A DNA stretch of 64,000 nt, taken from contig NZ_JARDUB010000005.1 of NCBI RefSeq assembly GCF_029360665.1, positions 1 to 64,000 of the forward strand, written 5' to 3'. A program made the translations under genes and the position numbers. Below, piece by piece: positions 54,059-63,402 of the stretch. Within the stretch, counting starts at the first letter, position 1; each line of letters begins with the position of its first letter. The DNA is from Eudoraea chungangensis. Its GTDB lineage: Bacteria > Bacteroidota > Bacteroidia > Flavobacteriales > Flavobacteriaceae. The notes below the pieces were generated by a model. It saw only the letters and a program-made list of their open reading frames with translations, was not told the origin of the DNA and did no database searches.

Positions 54059-55360
54059 TTATACTGGCTCCCCATAAAGGTCAAAATCAGAAGCTGAGGT
54101 AATCTTTATCTTCGCAAATTCTCCCATTTTAAGATAAAACCTAGAAGCATCTATTAATACTTCGTTATCAACATCCGGAGAATCGTATTCTGTTCGTCCT
54201 ACAAAATAACCTCCTTCTTTTCTATCAATAATACAACGGTATTTTTTATCAATTTTCGATTGGTTTAACTCCCAAGAAATTTGAGATTGAATTTCCATTA
54301 TTGTGTTTGCCCGATCTTGCTTCACTTCCTCCGGAACATTATCTTCTAATTTAAAGGCATGAGTATTCTCTTCGTGGCTATAGGTAAAACACCCCAACCG
54401 CTCAAATCTCATTTCCTCTACCCATTTCTTTAGTGTTTCGAAGTCTTCCTCAGTCTCCCCAGGATAACCAACAATTAAGGTAGTTCTAATACCAATGCTA
54501 GGCACTTCTGCTCTGATATCTTCCAATAACTTAGTGGTTTTTGCTTTTGTTGTACCACGTCGCATACTCTTTAGAATTGGGTCGGCAATATGCTGTAAGG
54601 GAATATCCAGATAATTACAAATTTTAGGCTCCTCACGCATTACTTCCAGTACATCCATAGGAAATCCTGTTGGAAATGCATAGTGCAGCCTTATCCATTC
54701 TATCCCGTCCACCAGAGCCAATTCCTTTAACAGGGCAGCTAAATTTCGTTTCTTATATAAATCGAGTCCGTAATAGGTTAAATCTTGTGCAATAAGAATT
54801 AATTCTACCACTCCCTTGGCTGCCAACTTTTCTGCTTCCTCCACCAAGGCTTCAATGGGTTTACTTTTGTGTTTTCCGCGCATTATTGGAATAGCACAAA
54901 AAGAACATGGCCTATCACAACCTTCTGCTATTTTTAAATAAGCGTAATTTTTAGGTGTTGTAGTGAGTCTTTCTCCTATGAGTTCATGCTTGTAGTCTGC
55001 ACCAAGAGCCTTTAATAAATAGGGCATGTCTGTAGTTCCAAAATAAGCATCTACATTAGGAATTTCCTTTTCTAAATCCGGTTTATACCTTTCACTAAGA
55101 CATCCTGTAACAAAGACCTTGTCTACTTCTCCATTCTTTTTCTGTTCTACAAAATCTAATATGGTATTTACACTTTCTTCTTTGGCATTCGCAATAAAAC
55201 CACAGGTATTTATAACTACTATGTTTCCTTCCTCTTCATGTACAACCTCCTTATCGTTAGCCCGAAGTTGGCCCATAAGTACCTCAGAGTCATAAATATT
55301 CTTAGAACAGCCAAGGGTCACTACATTAATCTTATTCTTTTTTCTTGTCTTTGTGCGCAT
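54059..55360 (-). CDS. rimO: Ribosomal protein S12 methylthiotransferase
   Basis: A 433-residue radical-SAM methylthiotransferase. The N-terminal UPF0004 domain has three Cys (LGCSKN, NTCGF, VTGCLSERY). The radical-SAM cluster is CDRPCSFCAIP. A TRAM-like C-terminal domain (KYRCIIDRKEGGYFVGRTEYD) follows. It modifies the conserved Asp of S12. I chose MRTKTRKKNK as start over an ATG 36 bp upstream because family members begin close to the LGCSKN motif. Convergent with the anti-sigma gene. Confidence 0.93.
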   Translation of the reverse strand: MRTKTRKKNKINVVTLGCSKNIYDSEVLMGQLRANDKEVVHEEEGNIVVINTCGFIANAKEESVNTILDFVEQKKNGEVDKVFVTGCLSERYKPDLEKEIPNVDAYFGTTDMPYLLKALGADYKHELIGERLTTTPKNYAYLKIAEGCDRPCSFCAIPIMRGKHKSKPIEALVEEAEKLAAKGVVELILIAQDLTYYGLDLYKKRNLAALLKELALVDGIEWIRLHYAFPTGFPMDVLEVMREEPKICNYLDIPLQHIADPILKSMRRGTTKAKTTKLLEDIRAEVPSIGIRTTLIVGYPGETEEDFETLKKWVEEMRFERLGCFTYSHEENTHAFKLEDNVPEEVKQDRANTIMEIQSQISWELNQSKIDKKYRCIIDRKEGGYFVGRTEYDSPDVDNEVLIDASRFYLKMGEFAKIKITSASDFDLYGEPV

Positions 55361-55600
55361 GCATTGTAATTTGACTGGCAAAAATACGATTTGCATTCTT
55401 AAGACATCCCCTTAAACGGATTTTGTTGGGCTGCGGCCCTAGTATTTTTATAGAAAAAGATTGAAATCAATTAGGAATACGATTAATTGTATTTTACAAA
55501 AGGCGTAAGTATTATGAACACAAGCTTAACTTCTGTTTTATCTTTAACCTAGGTTTGATGTTCTAGATATACAAATCAAAAAAAATCTGCTTACGATAGC

Positions 55601-56464
55601 TTAGTCTCTAGAGCTATTGATTTTCTTTTGCCAATTCAGAATATTCGCTTCATTAAGTCGCACAAATTCATCTTTGCCTAAAGAATCAGCGATCTTACGG
55701 GAAGTAGTGGCAGAACTAATGGCGTTCTTATAATTTCCCAATGCTGCTTCAGCCAAAGACTTCACTCTAAAAAAATAATAGGTTTTTCCACCTAGTGCTA
55801 TGGCCTTATTAACATAGTTGAGAGCTACAGAAGGATTTCGATTCTGTTCCACAAGATACCGAGCAGCCTCATAATAAGTCTGGGCAGTGGGCTGTTCTTT
55901 TAATGCCCTCTCTATACTTGTTTGCATTAAAACATCTGTCTCAACTTCAATGGGTATGGAAATAAGAGTATTCTCCCAGAGCCAATTCATCTTAGTACCA
56001 TTGTGCGTAATACTGTCGAATGTAATAAGAAAATTTTCTTGGTAGTCTTTCGTTCTGCTAGGTCTTATTCCTATTCTTAACGCGTCCTTCTCGGGCATGT
56101 ATTTGTCCCTACCATCACCCCAAAGGGTAGTATCCGTATGAAATATTATATCCCAGTAATCCTCATAGGGGAATGCATACAAGGCATAGGTGCCTTTAGC
56201 CAAGTGCTTGCCACCAATTTTCACATCTGTATCCATGCTGAATTTAGTAGACTCATTTGCCCCAACTCGCCATATGCGTTTGTATGGTACTAAGCCACCA
56301 ATAATTTTTCTACCCCTTGCTGCTGGACGAGAATAACTAACTTTAAGTTCGGTAAGACCTACTTGTTGAATAATTTTAGACGGAGGACTAACTGGCGGAA
56401 ACTCTATTTGCGAGTAGACTCCTATAGAAAAAAGCAATAGTACTAATGTGGAACTAAGTTTCAA
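55601..56464 (-). CDS. DUF2911 secreted protein with TPR-like end
   Basis: A 287-residue protein. Signal peptide ends near GVYSQ. The DUF2911 domain is at about 20-170 (LTELKVSYSRPAARGRKIIG; LAKGTYALYAFPYEDYWDIIF). The C-terminal TPR-like helices are at about 190-285 (YYEAARYLVEQNRNPSVALN). The start is TTG, overlapping the ftsY stop (TTGA), which suggests translational coupling to ftsY. Function unknown; members are common secreted proteins in Bacteroidota. Confidence 0.82.
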   Translation of the reverse strand: MKLSSTLVLLLFSIGVYSQIEFPPVSPPSKIIQQVGLTELKVSYSRPAARGRKIIGGLVPYKRIWRVGANESTKFSMDTDVKIGGKHLAKGTYALYAFPYEDYWDIIFHTDTTLWGDGRDKYMPEKDALRIGIRPSRTKDYQENFLITFDSITHNGTKMNWLWENTLISIPIEVETDVLMQTSIERALKEQPTAQTYYEAARYLVEQNRNPSVALNYVNKAIALGGKTYYFFRVKSLAEAALGNYKNAISSATTSRKIADSLGKDEFVRLNEANILNWQKKINSSRD

Positions 56465-57423
56465 TTGGATAGATTAAAGAATGAATCTACAAATTCTAGT
56501 TTATTAAAAACCTGTAAGTCTTCAATTCCTTCTCCTACTCCAATATACTTTACCGGAATTTTAAACTGATCGGATATACCAATAACCACCCCGCCCTTTG
56601 CCGTACCATCCAATTTAGTTACCGCCAAGGAAGAAACTTCCGTTGCCTTAGTAAACTCTTTTGCTTGTTCAAAAGCATTTTGACCTGTTGAACCATCCAG
56701 CACAAGCAAAACCTCATGCGGAGCATCTGGGACTACCTTTTGCATAACTCTTTTTACCTTTCCCAATTCATTCATTAGATTAACCTTGTTATGCAATCTT
56801 CCTGCGGTATCAATTAAAACAACATCGGCATTTTGGGTAACAGCCGAGCTCAGTGTATCATACGCCACAGAAGCCGGATCACTCCCCATTTTTTGTTTAA
56901 CCAAAGGAACACTCACCCTATCTGCCCATACTTGTAATTGATCTATTGCTGCCGCTCTAAAGGTGTCTGCCGCTCCCAAGACTACTTTTAGTCCCTGGGC
57001 TTTAAACTGGTGTGCCAGTTTGCCAATAGTTGTAGTTTTCCCAACACCGTTTACTCCAACCACCATTATTACATATGGTTTTTTACCTTCTGGTAGTAGA
57101 AATTCTATACCCTCACCAATATTTGTTTCCGACAGCAAGCCAGAAATTTCTTCTCTTAAAATAGTATTTAGCTCGTCTGTGCCTAAATATTTATCTCTAG
57201 AAACTCTTGCCTCAATTCTTTCGATAATCTTTAAAGTAGTACCAACGCCCACATCGGAAGTAACCAATACCTCTTCCAGGTTATCCAAAACATCATCATC
57301 AACTTTAGACTTTCCTGCAACAGCCTTACTTAACTTTGAAAAAAAGCTAGTCTTAGTTTTTTCCAACCCCTTGTCCAAAGTTTCCTTTTTTTCCGAAGAA
57401 AATATTTTTTTAAACAGACTCAT
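56461..57423 (-). CDS. ftsY: Signal recognition particle receptor
   Basis: A 320-residue SRP-receptor GTPase: helical N domain about 1-95, then the G domain with GVNGVGKTTTIGKLA, DTFRAAAIDQL, DTAGRL and TKLDGTAKGG. There is almost no acidic A domain, as is usual in this phylum. It docks SRP-ribosome complexes at the inner membrane. It follows the L28/L33 operon terminator. Confidence 0.95.
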   Translation of the reverse strand: MSLFKKIFSSEKKETLDKGLEKTKTSFFSKLSKAVAGKSKVDDDVLDNLEEVLVTSDVGVGTTLKIIERIEARVSRDKYLGTDELNTILREEISGLLSETNIGEGIEFLLPEGKKPYVIMVVGVNGVGKTTTIGKLAHQFKAQGLKVVLGAADTFRAAAIDQLQVWADRVSVPLVKQKMGSDPASVAYDTLSSAVTQNADVVLIDTAGRLHNKVNLMNELGKVKRVMQKVVPDAPHEVLLVLDGSTGQNAFEQAKEFTKATEVSSLAVTKLDGTAKGGVVIGISDQFKIPVKYIGVGEGIEDLQVFNKLEFVDSFFNLSN

Positions 57424-57464
57424 AATGCTGACTTGTGTTGAACAACAAATATATGAAATTAAAA

Positions 57465-57490
57465 AAGCCGCTTTCTAACGAAAGCGGCTT
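57465..57490 (-). terminator. Terminator of the rpmB-rpmG-DUF4295 operon
   Basis: AAGCCGCTTTC and GAAAGCGGCTT form a perfect 11-bp stem with a 4-nt loop. Read on the minus strand it is followed by a run of T. It separates the ribosomal operon from ftsY. Confidence 0.9.
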
Positions 57491-57513
57491 AGTATCTAAT
57501 TTGAGTTAGCTTG

Positions 57514-57666
57514 TTATTTCGAATTTAACCATTCGTTCACCATTTCTGGTGGCATAACAGATTCTACAAAAGTGTAAGCCCCTGATTTTGGAGATTTTAC
57601 CATTTTTATAGCTTTCGTTAATCTTTTAGAACTAGATTGTAAGCTTGCTACTGTCTTCTTTGCCAT
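57514..57666 (-). CDS. DUF4295 small basic protein
   Basis: A 50-residue basic protein (MAKKTVASLQSSSKRLTKAI; MVKSPKSGAYTFVESVMPP; ends EWLNSK). This family occurs next to rpmG in Bacteroidota and is probably ribosome-associated. It was found by reading the gap after rpmG; the ATG is 6 bp from the rpmG stop. Confidence 0.9.
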   Translation of the reverse strand: MAKKTVASLQSSSKRLTKAIKMVKSPKSGAYTFVESVMPPEMVNEWLNSK

Positions 57667-57672
57667 GGTTCC

Positions 57673-57855
57673 TTATTTTATTTCTTTGTGAACAGTCATT
57701 TTCTTTAGAATAGGATTAAATTTCTTAATCTCTAATCTATCCGGACTATTCTTTTTATTCTTAGTTGTTATATATCTTGACGTACCTGGTTGTCCAGAAT
57801 TCTTATGCTCCGTACATTCCAATATTACCTGAACTCTATTCCCCTTTTTTGCCAT
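57673..57855 (-). CDS. rpmG: 50S ribosomal protein L33
   Basis: A 60-residue L33 ([55 protein letters not shown]). It keeps one cysteine (LECTEH) and no zinc-ribbon pairs, so it is a zinc-independent form. It lies between rpmB and the DUF4295 gene. Confidence 0.95.
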   Translation of the reverse strand: MAKKGNRVQVILECTEHKNSGQPGTSRYITTKNKKNSPDRLEIKKFNPILKKMTVHKEIK

Positions 57856-57876
57856 TATCTTGTATATTTAGAAGAA

Positions 57877-58113
57877 TTATTTTACCAATCCTTTGGCTCT
57901 GGCTTCCTTTAAAACAGCCGAAATACCTTTTTTATTTATCGCTTTTAAAGCTCTCGTAGAAACTTTTAAGGTTACCCACTTATCTTCTTCTGGGATATAA
58001 AACCTTTTTTTGGAAAGATTCACGTCAAATCTTCTCCTCGTTTTATTGATAGAGAAGGAAACGTTGTTTCCAAACATAGCTTTCTTTCCGGTAAGTTCAC
58101 AAACTTTTGACAT
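57877..58113 (-). CDS. rpmB: 50S ribosomal protein L28
   Basis: A 78-residue L28 (MSKVCELTGKKAMFGNNVSF; RRRFDVNLSKKRFYIPEEDK; STRALKAINKKGISAVLKEA). First gene of the ribosomal operon, with a clear promoter upstream. Confidence 0.96.
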   Translation of the reverse strand: MSKVCELTGKKAMFGNNVSFSINKTRRRFDVNLSKKRFYIPEEDKWVTLKVSTRALKAINKKGISAVLKEARAKGLVK

Positions 58114-58146
58114 GATGCTACTCTTTACTTTATTTTAAACAGGGTG

Positions 58147-58177
58147 CAAATTTAATTCATTTTTGCGGGACCGACAA
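58147..58177 (-). promoter_or_regulatory. Promoter of the rpmB operon
   Basis: On the minus strand TTG (58177-58175) is followed after 20 bp by TAAATTTG (58154-58147), a full TAnnTTTG match, 33 bp before the rpmB ATG. Confidence 0.75.
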
Positions 58178-58186
58178 AATTCTCTC

Positions 58187-59434
58187 CTAGAATTTTAAAA
58201 TTTCTTTTTGAAGCATTTGAATGGCCATATGTACTGCCTTTTGCACAATTCTTGTACGATGATTTCCCAAAAGACTTTTAACGGAAAAAACGCTGTTAGG
58301 AGTAGCAATCGCTATGTATACTGTTCCTATGGGAGCATCTGAATCTCCTTTAGTCGGGCCAGCATTTCCGGTAGTGGCAATGGCAAAGTCGGATTTCATT
58401 ATTGTTTTTACATTAAGGGCCATTGCCTCCGCCACTTCTGCACTAACAACGGAATGTTCCTGAATCAGTTCGTTTGGAATATTCAAAAGATTCACCTTCA
58501 TCTCTGTTGCATAGCTTACAATGCTCCCTAGAAAAAATGCCGAAGCCCCTGGAATTGCAGTAAATTGCTCTGCTATTTTACCTCCGGTAAAACTTTCAGC
58601 TGTTGCTAGTTTAAGGTGCTTATCGGTAAGTAATTTTGCTACCACCGCTTCAATTGTTCCTGATTCTTCTTCGCCTGTAATAATATCTCCAATAAGAGAG
58701 TAAAGCTTTTTACTCTCCATGCGAACTCGTTCTTCAATTAACGATCTATCGGACCCTTTAGCCGTTAGCCGTAATCGGACTTTTCCCAAGTTCGGCAAGT
58801 AGGCAAGTTTTATAAAAGAAGGGAGGTTATCTTCCCAGTCCTCAATAATATTAGCAATTGAACTCTCCCCCATACCATAGGTCATAATAGTTTTATGGTA
58901 TATATAAGGTCTGTCAAAAGTTGCCATAACCTTGGGAATAACCTCATTTGTCAGCAGGCTCTTCATTTCAAAGGGAACACCGGGCAAGGAAACAATTGTT
59001 GTTTTCTCCATAGTAATCCACATACCAGGTGCAGTCCCATAGGCATTATGTAAGACCTTTGCTTTTGAAGGAACGAAAGCTTGTTGTCTATTAACATTGG
59101 AAATTGGAGTGGAGATATAGGAACGGAATAATTCTTCAATATGACCTAATACTTCGGTGTTTTCTATTAGGTTATCATCCGTAAATTCACAAAGAGTATG
59201 TTTGGTTATATCGTCTTTTGTAGGGCCAAGTCCCCCTGTAATTATGACTAATTCTGCTCTTTCCTGTGCCTCACTCAACGCATTTAAAATATGATCCCTG
59301 TCATCCTGCACTGAAGTAATCTGATAAACAGAGACACCTATTTTATTTAATTCCGTAGCGATAAAGGTTGAGTTGGTATCTACAATCTGCCCTATTAGTA
59401 TTTCGTCACCAATAGTTATTATTTCTGCAAACAT
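58187..59434 (-). CDS. cinA: CinA-family protein (MoCF-like domain plus NMN amidohydrolase)
   Basis: A 415-residue protein: N-terminal molybdopterin-binding-like domain about 1-170 (AEIITIGDEILIGQIVDTNS; GGLGPTKDDITK) and C-terminal PncC nicotinamide-nucleotide amidase domain about 255-415 (LATAESFTGGKIAEQFTAIPG; ATTGNAGPT). It likely recycles damaged or cleaved NAD-related nucleotides. Its ATG overlaps the stop of the Hpt gene (TAATG). Confidence 0.93.
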   Translation of the reverse strand: MFAEIITIGDEILIGQIVDTNSTFIATELNKIGVSVYQITSVQDDRDHILNALSEAQERAELVIITGGLGPTKDDITKHTLCEFTDDNLIENTEVLGHIEELFRSYISTPISNVNRQQAFVPSKAKVLHNAYGTAPGMWITMEKTTIVSLPGVPFEMKSLLTNEVIPKVMATFDRPYIYHKTIMTYGMGESSIANIIEDWEDNLPSFIKLAYLPNLGKVRLRLTAKGSDRSLIEERVRMESKKLYSLIGDIITGEEESGTIEAVVAKLLTDKHLKLATAESFTGGKIAEQFTAIPGASAFFLGSIVSYATEMKVNLLNIPNELIQEHSVVSAEVAEAMALNVKTIMKSDFAIATTGNAGPTKGDSDAPIGTVYIAIATPNSVFSVKSLLGNHRTRIVQKAVHMAIQMLQKEILKF

Positions 59435-59772
59435 TATAAGCTAAAGTCCTTTTTCAGTTCAGAAATAACTTGTAGTACATCTTTTTTCAAAAGAGGAAAT
59501 TTACTTCGTACAACCTCAATTTTTTCAGGATCCTTTCCAAGTGTTTCAATTTCAAAAGCAGTTGCTCTGGCCTCCTCCATTCCCAATAAATCTACATTAG
59601 GTTTAATCTTATGACCTAACATGTATATATTTTGGTGATCACCCTCATTGATTGCCTTTTCCAGATCCTCTAAATCTTGTGGTACCTCCTCCAGAAAAAC
59701 GGTAACAACAGATTGGATGAAATCCTCATCTCCATCGGCCATCTCATTGATCTTATGCAAACTGTAAATCAT
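59434..59772 (-). CDS. Stand-alone Hpt phosphotransfer protein
   Basis: A 112-residue helical Hpt domain. The phosphorylatable His is in MLGHKIKPNVDLLGM. Flanking helices DFIQSVVTVFLEEVPQDLED and ARATAFEIETLGKDPEKI fit the four-helix Hpt bundle. It relays phosphate between a hybrid kinase and a response regulator, neither of which adjoins it. It is tightly packed between an FAH-family hydrolase and cinA. Confidence 0.82.
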   Translation of the reverse strand: MIYSLHKINEMADGDEDFIQSVVTVFLEEVPQDLEDLEKAINEGDHQNIYMLGHKIKPNVDLLGMEEARATAFEIETLGKDPEKIEVVRSKFPLLKKDVLQVISELKKDFSL

Positions 59773-60384
59773 TTATTTTATTTTAACTTTTAATAATTCA
59801 TTTCCTTCAAGTATGCCTATAAGGTAGTCATTTACTGCAATTTTACCAACCCCTGCCGGTGTCCCGGTAAAAATTATATCTCCTTTCTTTAGCATGAAAA
59901 ACTTGGATACATAGGCAATAATAGAATTAATATTCCACAGCATATATTTCGTATTTCCCTCCTGCACGCTTTGTCCGTTCTTTAAGAGAGTGAAATTAAT
60001 ATGCTTAAGATCTTCCACAGATTCTTTATTTATCCATTCCCCTATGACTGCCGATCCATCAAAACCCTTGGCTTTTTCCCATGGTAATCCCTTTTTTTTA
60101 AGAGAAGACTGCAAGTCTCTGGCTGTAAAATCTATGCCCAAACTTATCTCATCATAATAGGTCGATGCAAACTTTTCTTGTATATGTTTACCTACCTTAT
60201 TAATCTTTACTATAACCTCTAGCTCATAATGGACTTCCTTCGAAAACTCAGGGATATAAAAATCTTGTTCTTTTGGAAGTACTGCAGAATCTGGTTTAAT
60301 AAAGATTACGGGTTCTTCTGTTTGTTCATTATTCAATTCCCGAATATGATCAACATAGTTTCTTCCTATACAGATAATCTTCAT
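59773..60384 (-). CDS. Fumarylacetoacetate hydrolase-family protein
   Basis: A 203-residue FAH-fold enzyme: CIGRNYVDHIRELN; KEVHYELEVIVKINKVGKHI with the metal-binding Glu pair; SLGIDFTARDLQ; IFTGTPAGVGKI. Close in size to acylpyruvases or oxaloacetate decarboxylases of the YcgM/FAHD1 type. The exact substrate is not evident. It abuts the Hpt gene without spacing. Confidence 0.85.
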   Translation of the reverse strand: MKIICIGRNYVDHIRELNNEQTEEPVIFIKPDSAVLPKEQDFYIPEFSKEVHYELEVIVKINKVGKHIQEKFASTYYDEISLGIDFTARDLQSSLKKKGLPWEKAKGFDGSAVIGEWINKESVEDLKHINFTLLKNGQSVQEGNTKYMLWNINSIIAYVSKFFMLKKGDIIFTGTPAGVGKIAVNDYLIGILEGNELLKVKIK

Positions 60385-60411
60385 GCTTTACTCCTTATTT
60401 ATAAATCTAAA

Positions 60412-61182
60412 TTATTTGGTATTTAAGGCACTTAGCTTTATTTGTGTAAGTACTTTCTTTGTATATAGAGGAAAGTCAGCGTTCAACAACCAGCCAAAAT
60501 AACCCGGCTCTTTTTCCAAAACTTCTCTCACCTTCTTCCCCTTGTGTTTTCCAAAAGAGAAAATTTCTTGCTGCTCGGCATTTAAAATGATAAATCCTGC
60601 AAAATCTACCGATTGTCTTCTTCTACTAAATTCTGATAATTTCTTAACATTGTTTTCAAGTTCTGGGTATTTTTCTAATTGCCCCAAGAGAACCTCATAG
60701 GTGGCCAGAGTATCTGCCTCAGCACTATGTGCATTATCCAACTCCTTTCCACAATAAAACTTATAGGCAGCCGACAGGTTGCGCTTTTCCATTTTATGAA
60801 AGATCGTCTGTACATCTACAGAACTCATGTTCTTTAAATCAAAATCTACACCCGACCTTAACATTTCTTCCGCTAAGAGAGGAATATCAAAACGATCAGA
60901 ATTAAAACCAGCCAAGTCCGAATCCTTGATCATCTGGTAAATCGATTTTGAAAGCATTTTAAAGGTCGGTTCATTGGCAACCTTTTCGTTCGAAATACCG
61001 TGTATAGCAATTACTTCTTCCGGAATCTGAATTTCTGGATTTACCAACCAAGTCTTACTCTCCTTATTGCCATTAGGATAAATCTTTAAAACGGATATTT
61101 CTACTATTCTGTCCTGGGATACATTAGTACCTGTGGTCTCTAAATCAAAAAAACATATCGGTTTACTTAATACTAATTCCAT
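60412..61182 (-). CDS. 3'-5' exonuclease, DnaQ-like DEDDh
   Basis: A 256-residue protein. The exonuclease domain (about 8-170) has FFDLETTGTNVSQDRIVEIS, GFNSDRFDIPLLAEEML and HSAEADTLATYEVL, giving the D-E-D-H-D set. The C-terminal FSFGKHKGKKVREVLEKEPG segment resembles the ExoX-type extension. It may proofread or trim DNA ends. It sits upstream of the FAH-family gene with a 27-bp gap. Confidence 0.87.
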   Translation of the reverse strand: MELVLSKPICFFDLETTGTNVSQDRIVEISVLKIYPNGNKESKTWLVNPEIQIPEEVIAIHGISNEKVANEPTFKMLSKSIYQMIKDSDLAGFNSDRFDIPLLAEEMLRSGVDFDLKNMSSVDVQTIFHKMEKRNLSAAYKFYCGKELDNAHSAEADTLATYEVLLGQLEKYPELENNVKKLSEFSRRRQSVDFAGFIILNAEQQEIFSFGKHKGKKVREVLEKEPGYFGWLLNADFPLYTKKVLTQIKLSALNTK

Positions 61183-61293
61183 TTGGATAAAGGTTTAATG
61201 TTGATTCTGTGGTAGTAAGTTAATAAGTGTTGAGACTCCTTGTGTATTAGTGAATGTCAAACATATAATACACAAAATCAGAAAAAGCTACTA

Positions 61294-62634
61294 TCAAATT
61301 TCACGATTAATATCCCAGGCTTCAAGATAATCTGCAACGGACTTAACAAACATACCACCCAGGGCTCCATTTACAACCCTATGATCATAGCTATGAGATA
61401 GAAACATTTTACTTCTAATTCCTATATAATCGCCTTCACTTGTCTCTATTACTGCAGGAACTTTCCTAATAGCCCCCAATGCTAAAATACCCACCTGTGG
61501 CTGATTAATTATTGGAGTGCCAAATACACTTCCAAAAGAACCTACATTAGTTACTGTATAGGTCCCATCCTTAACTTCGTCGGGTTTAAGTGCATTATTT
61601 CTGGCTCTAGACGCCAAATCATTAACTACTTTAGCCATACCAACTAAATTTAACTGATCTGCATTTTTAATTACTGGAACAATAAGGTTTCCATCTGGTA
61701 AGGCAGCGGCCATTCCAATATTTATGTTTTTCTTCTTAATTACGGTGTCCCCTTCAAGAGAAATATTTATTAAGGGAAATTTCTTAAGCGCTTTGGCTAC
61801 AGCCTCCATAAATATTGGGGTAAAAGTCAGTTTCTCACCTTCTCGTTTTTCAAATTCTCCCTTAGTTTTATTTCTCCATTCTACAACCTTTGTGACGTCA
61901 ACTTCAATAAAACTCTGTACATGTGCAGAAGTATTTATACTCTCCATCATATGATGAGCTATGAGTTTCCCCATTCTTGAGAGCGGGATTCTTTCGGCTC
62001 CGGCAACATTGCTTAATCCCGAGGCAACCTTTTGCTGTTGCAATTCCGGTTTAGTTATTTGTTCGTCCACCACCACTGCTTCTCTCTCCTCTGGAATAGT
62101 CTCTACCGGAGATTTTTTTCCTTGATCAATAAATGCTAGTATATCATTTTTTGTTACTCTCCCATCTTTACCCGTTCCCTTTAAGGTGTCTAATACAGCA
62201 ATGGAAATTCCTTCCTCTCTTGCAATATTCTTTACTAAAGGAGAATAAAAGCGACTACTTTCTGCCTCCGAGAGCTGAGGAGCTGTTAATTGAGATTTAA
62301 TTTTCACGACATCTTCCTCAATGACTTTTACAGCTTCAATTGCAGGTTCATTATCTTCTGATGAGGAAGTGTAGGTTACTTTTTCACCTTCTCCTTCTAT
62401 ATCTATTACCGCTACGGTCTGCCCTACCTTTATTACTTCGTCAATATCAAAAAGCTTCTCCAGGAGCACTCCTTCTACCTCCGATGGAACCTCGCTATCT
62501 ACCTTATCCGTTGCAATTTCAAAAACTGCTTCATCTAATTCAATGGTCTCGCCAACTTCTTTAAGCCAAGATGTTAAGGTAGCTTCTGCTACACTTTCCC
62601 CCATCTGAGGTAGTTTTAGTTCAAATTTTGCCAT
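61294..62634 (-). CDS. Dihydrolipoamide acyltransferase (E2) of a 2-oxo acid dehydrogenase
   Basis: A 446-residue E2: lipoyl domain about 1-80 with the lipoylated Lys in ETDKVDSEVPS, E3-binding domain about 135-170 (FYSPLVKNIAREEGISIAVL; GKDGRVTKNDIL), and catalytic domain about 215-446 ending SYDHRVVNGALGG. The usual HxxxDG active-site Asp is Asn (His418, Asn422). Which 2-oxo acid it serves is not clear because E1 and E3 are not adjacent; branched-chain or pyruvate type is plausible. Confidence 0.9.
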   Translation of the reverse strand: MAKFELKLPQMGESVAEATLTSWLKEVGETIELDEAVFEIATDKVDSEVPSEVEGVLLEKLFDIDEVIKVGQTVAVIDIEGEGEKVTYTSSSEDNEPAIEAVKVIEEDVVKIKSQLTAPQLSEAESSRFYSPLVKNIAREEGISIAVLDTLKGTGKDGRVTKNDILAFIDQGKKSPVETIPEEREAVVVDEQITKPELQQQKVASGLSNVAGAERIPLSRMGKLIAHHMMESINTSAHVQSFIEVDVTKVVEWRNKTKGEFEKREGEKLTFTPIFMEAVAKALKKFPLINISLEGDTVIKKKNINIGMAAALPDGNLIVPVIKNADQLNLVGMAKVVNDLASRARNNALKPDEVKDGTYTVTNVGSFGSVFGTPIINQPQVGILALGAIRKVPAVIETSEGDYIGIRSKMFLSHSYDHRVVNGALGGMFVKSVADYLEAWDINREI

Positions 62635-62723
62635 ATTGGTATTTAAAATGCATTTTTGACTATATATTTTGCAAAAATACTAAAAAAACGTCCTTATCAT
62701 TACATTTATTATACGATTTCCCT

Positions 62724-63344
62724 TTAAGATGCTTTCAAAGAACTTTCAAAAGGGATTCGGTTTAAAATACTCCTACCTAAAGTTACTTCATCTGCAAACT
62801 CTAATTCATCTCCAACCGAAATTCCTCGTGCTATAGTTGATATAGAAATGTTATAAGGTTTTAAAAGTTTATATATGTAGAAATTAGTTGTATCACCTTC
62901 CATCGTTGAACTTAGGGCAAATATTAACTCCTTAATCTTTCCTTCTTTAACTTTATTTGCCAAGGATGAAATGGTTAGATCGTGTGGTCCTATACCTTCC
63001 ATGGGAGATATTTTTCCTCCCAACACATGATAACGTCCTTTAAACTGGCCCGTATTTTCAATAGCCATTACATCTCTTATATCCTCTACTACACATACTA
63101 TATGTTCTTGTCGATTGACATTCGCACATATTTCACAGCAGTCTGAATCTGAAATATTATGGCAGTGTGCACAATACTTTATTTGCTCTCGTACAGCTGC
63201 AATAGCCTCAGACAATGCGGTACTCTGTTCTTTTGGCTGTTTTAAAATATGTAATACCAACCTTAGGGCCGTTCGCTTGCCAATACCCGGCAATTGAGAC
63301 ATTTCGTAAACTGCGTTCTCTAGAAGTTTGGATGAAAATTCCAT
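62724..63344 (-). CDS. recR: Recombination mediator protein RecR
   Basis: A 206-residue RecR: helix-hairpin-helix [22 protein letters not shown] region, C4 zinc finger [16 protein letters not shown], and Toprim [19 protein letters not shown]. It helps load RecA at gaps together with RecF/RecO. The open frame extends far upstream. I chose [10 protein letters not shown] at 63344 because family members start there and the extension would run into the divergent symporter gene. Confidence 0.94.
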   Translation of the reverse strand: MEFSSKLLENAVYEMSQLPGIGKRTALRLVLHILKQPKEQSTALSEAIAAVREQIKYCAHCHNISDSDCCEICANVNRQEHIVCVVEDIRDVMAIENTGQFKGRYHVLGGKISPMEGIGPHDLTISSLANKVKEGKIKELIFALSSTMEGDTTNFYIYKLLKPYNISISTIARGISVGDELEFADEVTLGRSILNRIPFESSLKAS

Positions 63345-63402
63345 AAAAGCAAAATTACGTAATGTTTTAAGTTTTTGTACTTTGCGTTTGCAATTTATTT
63401 TT

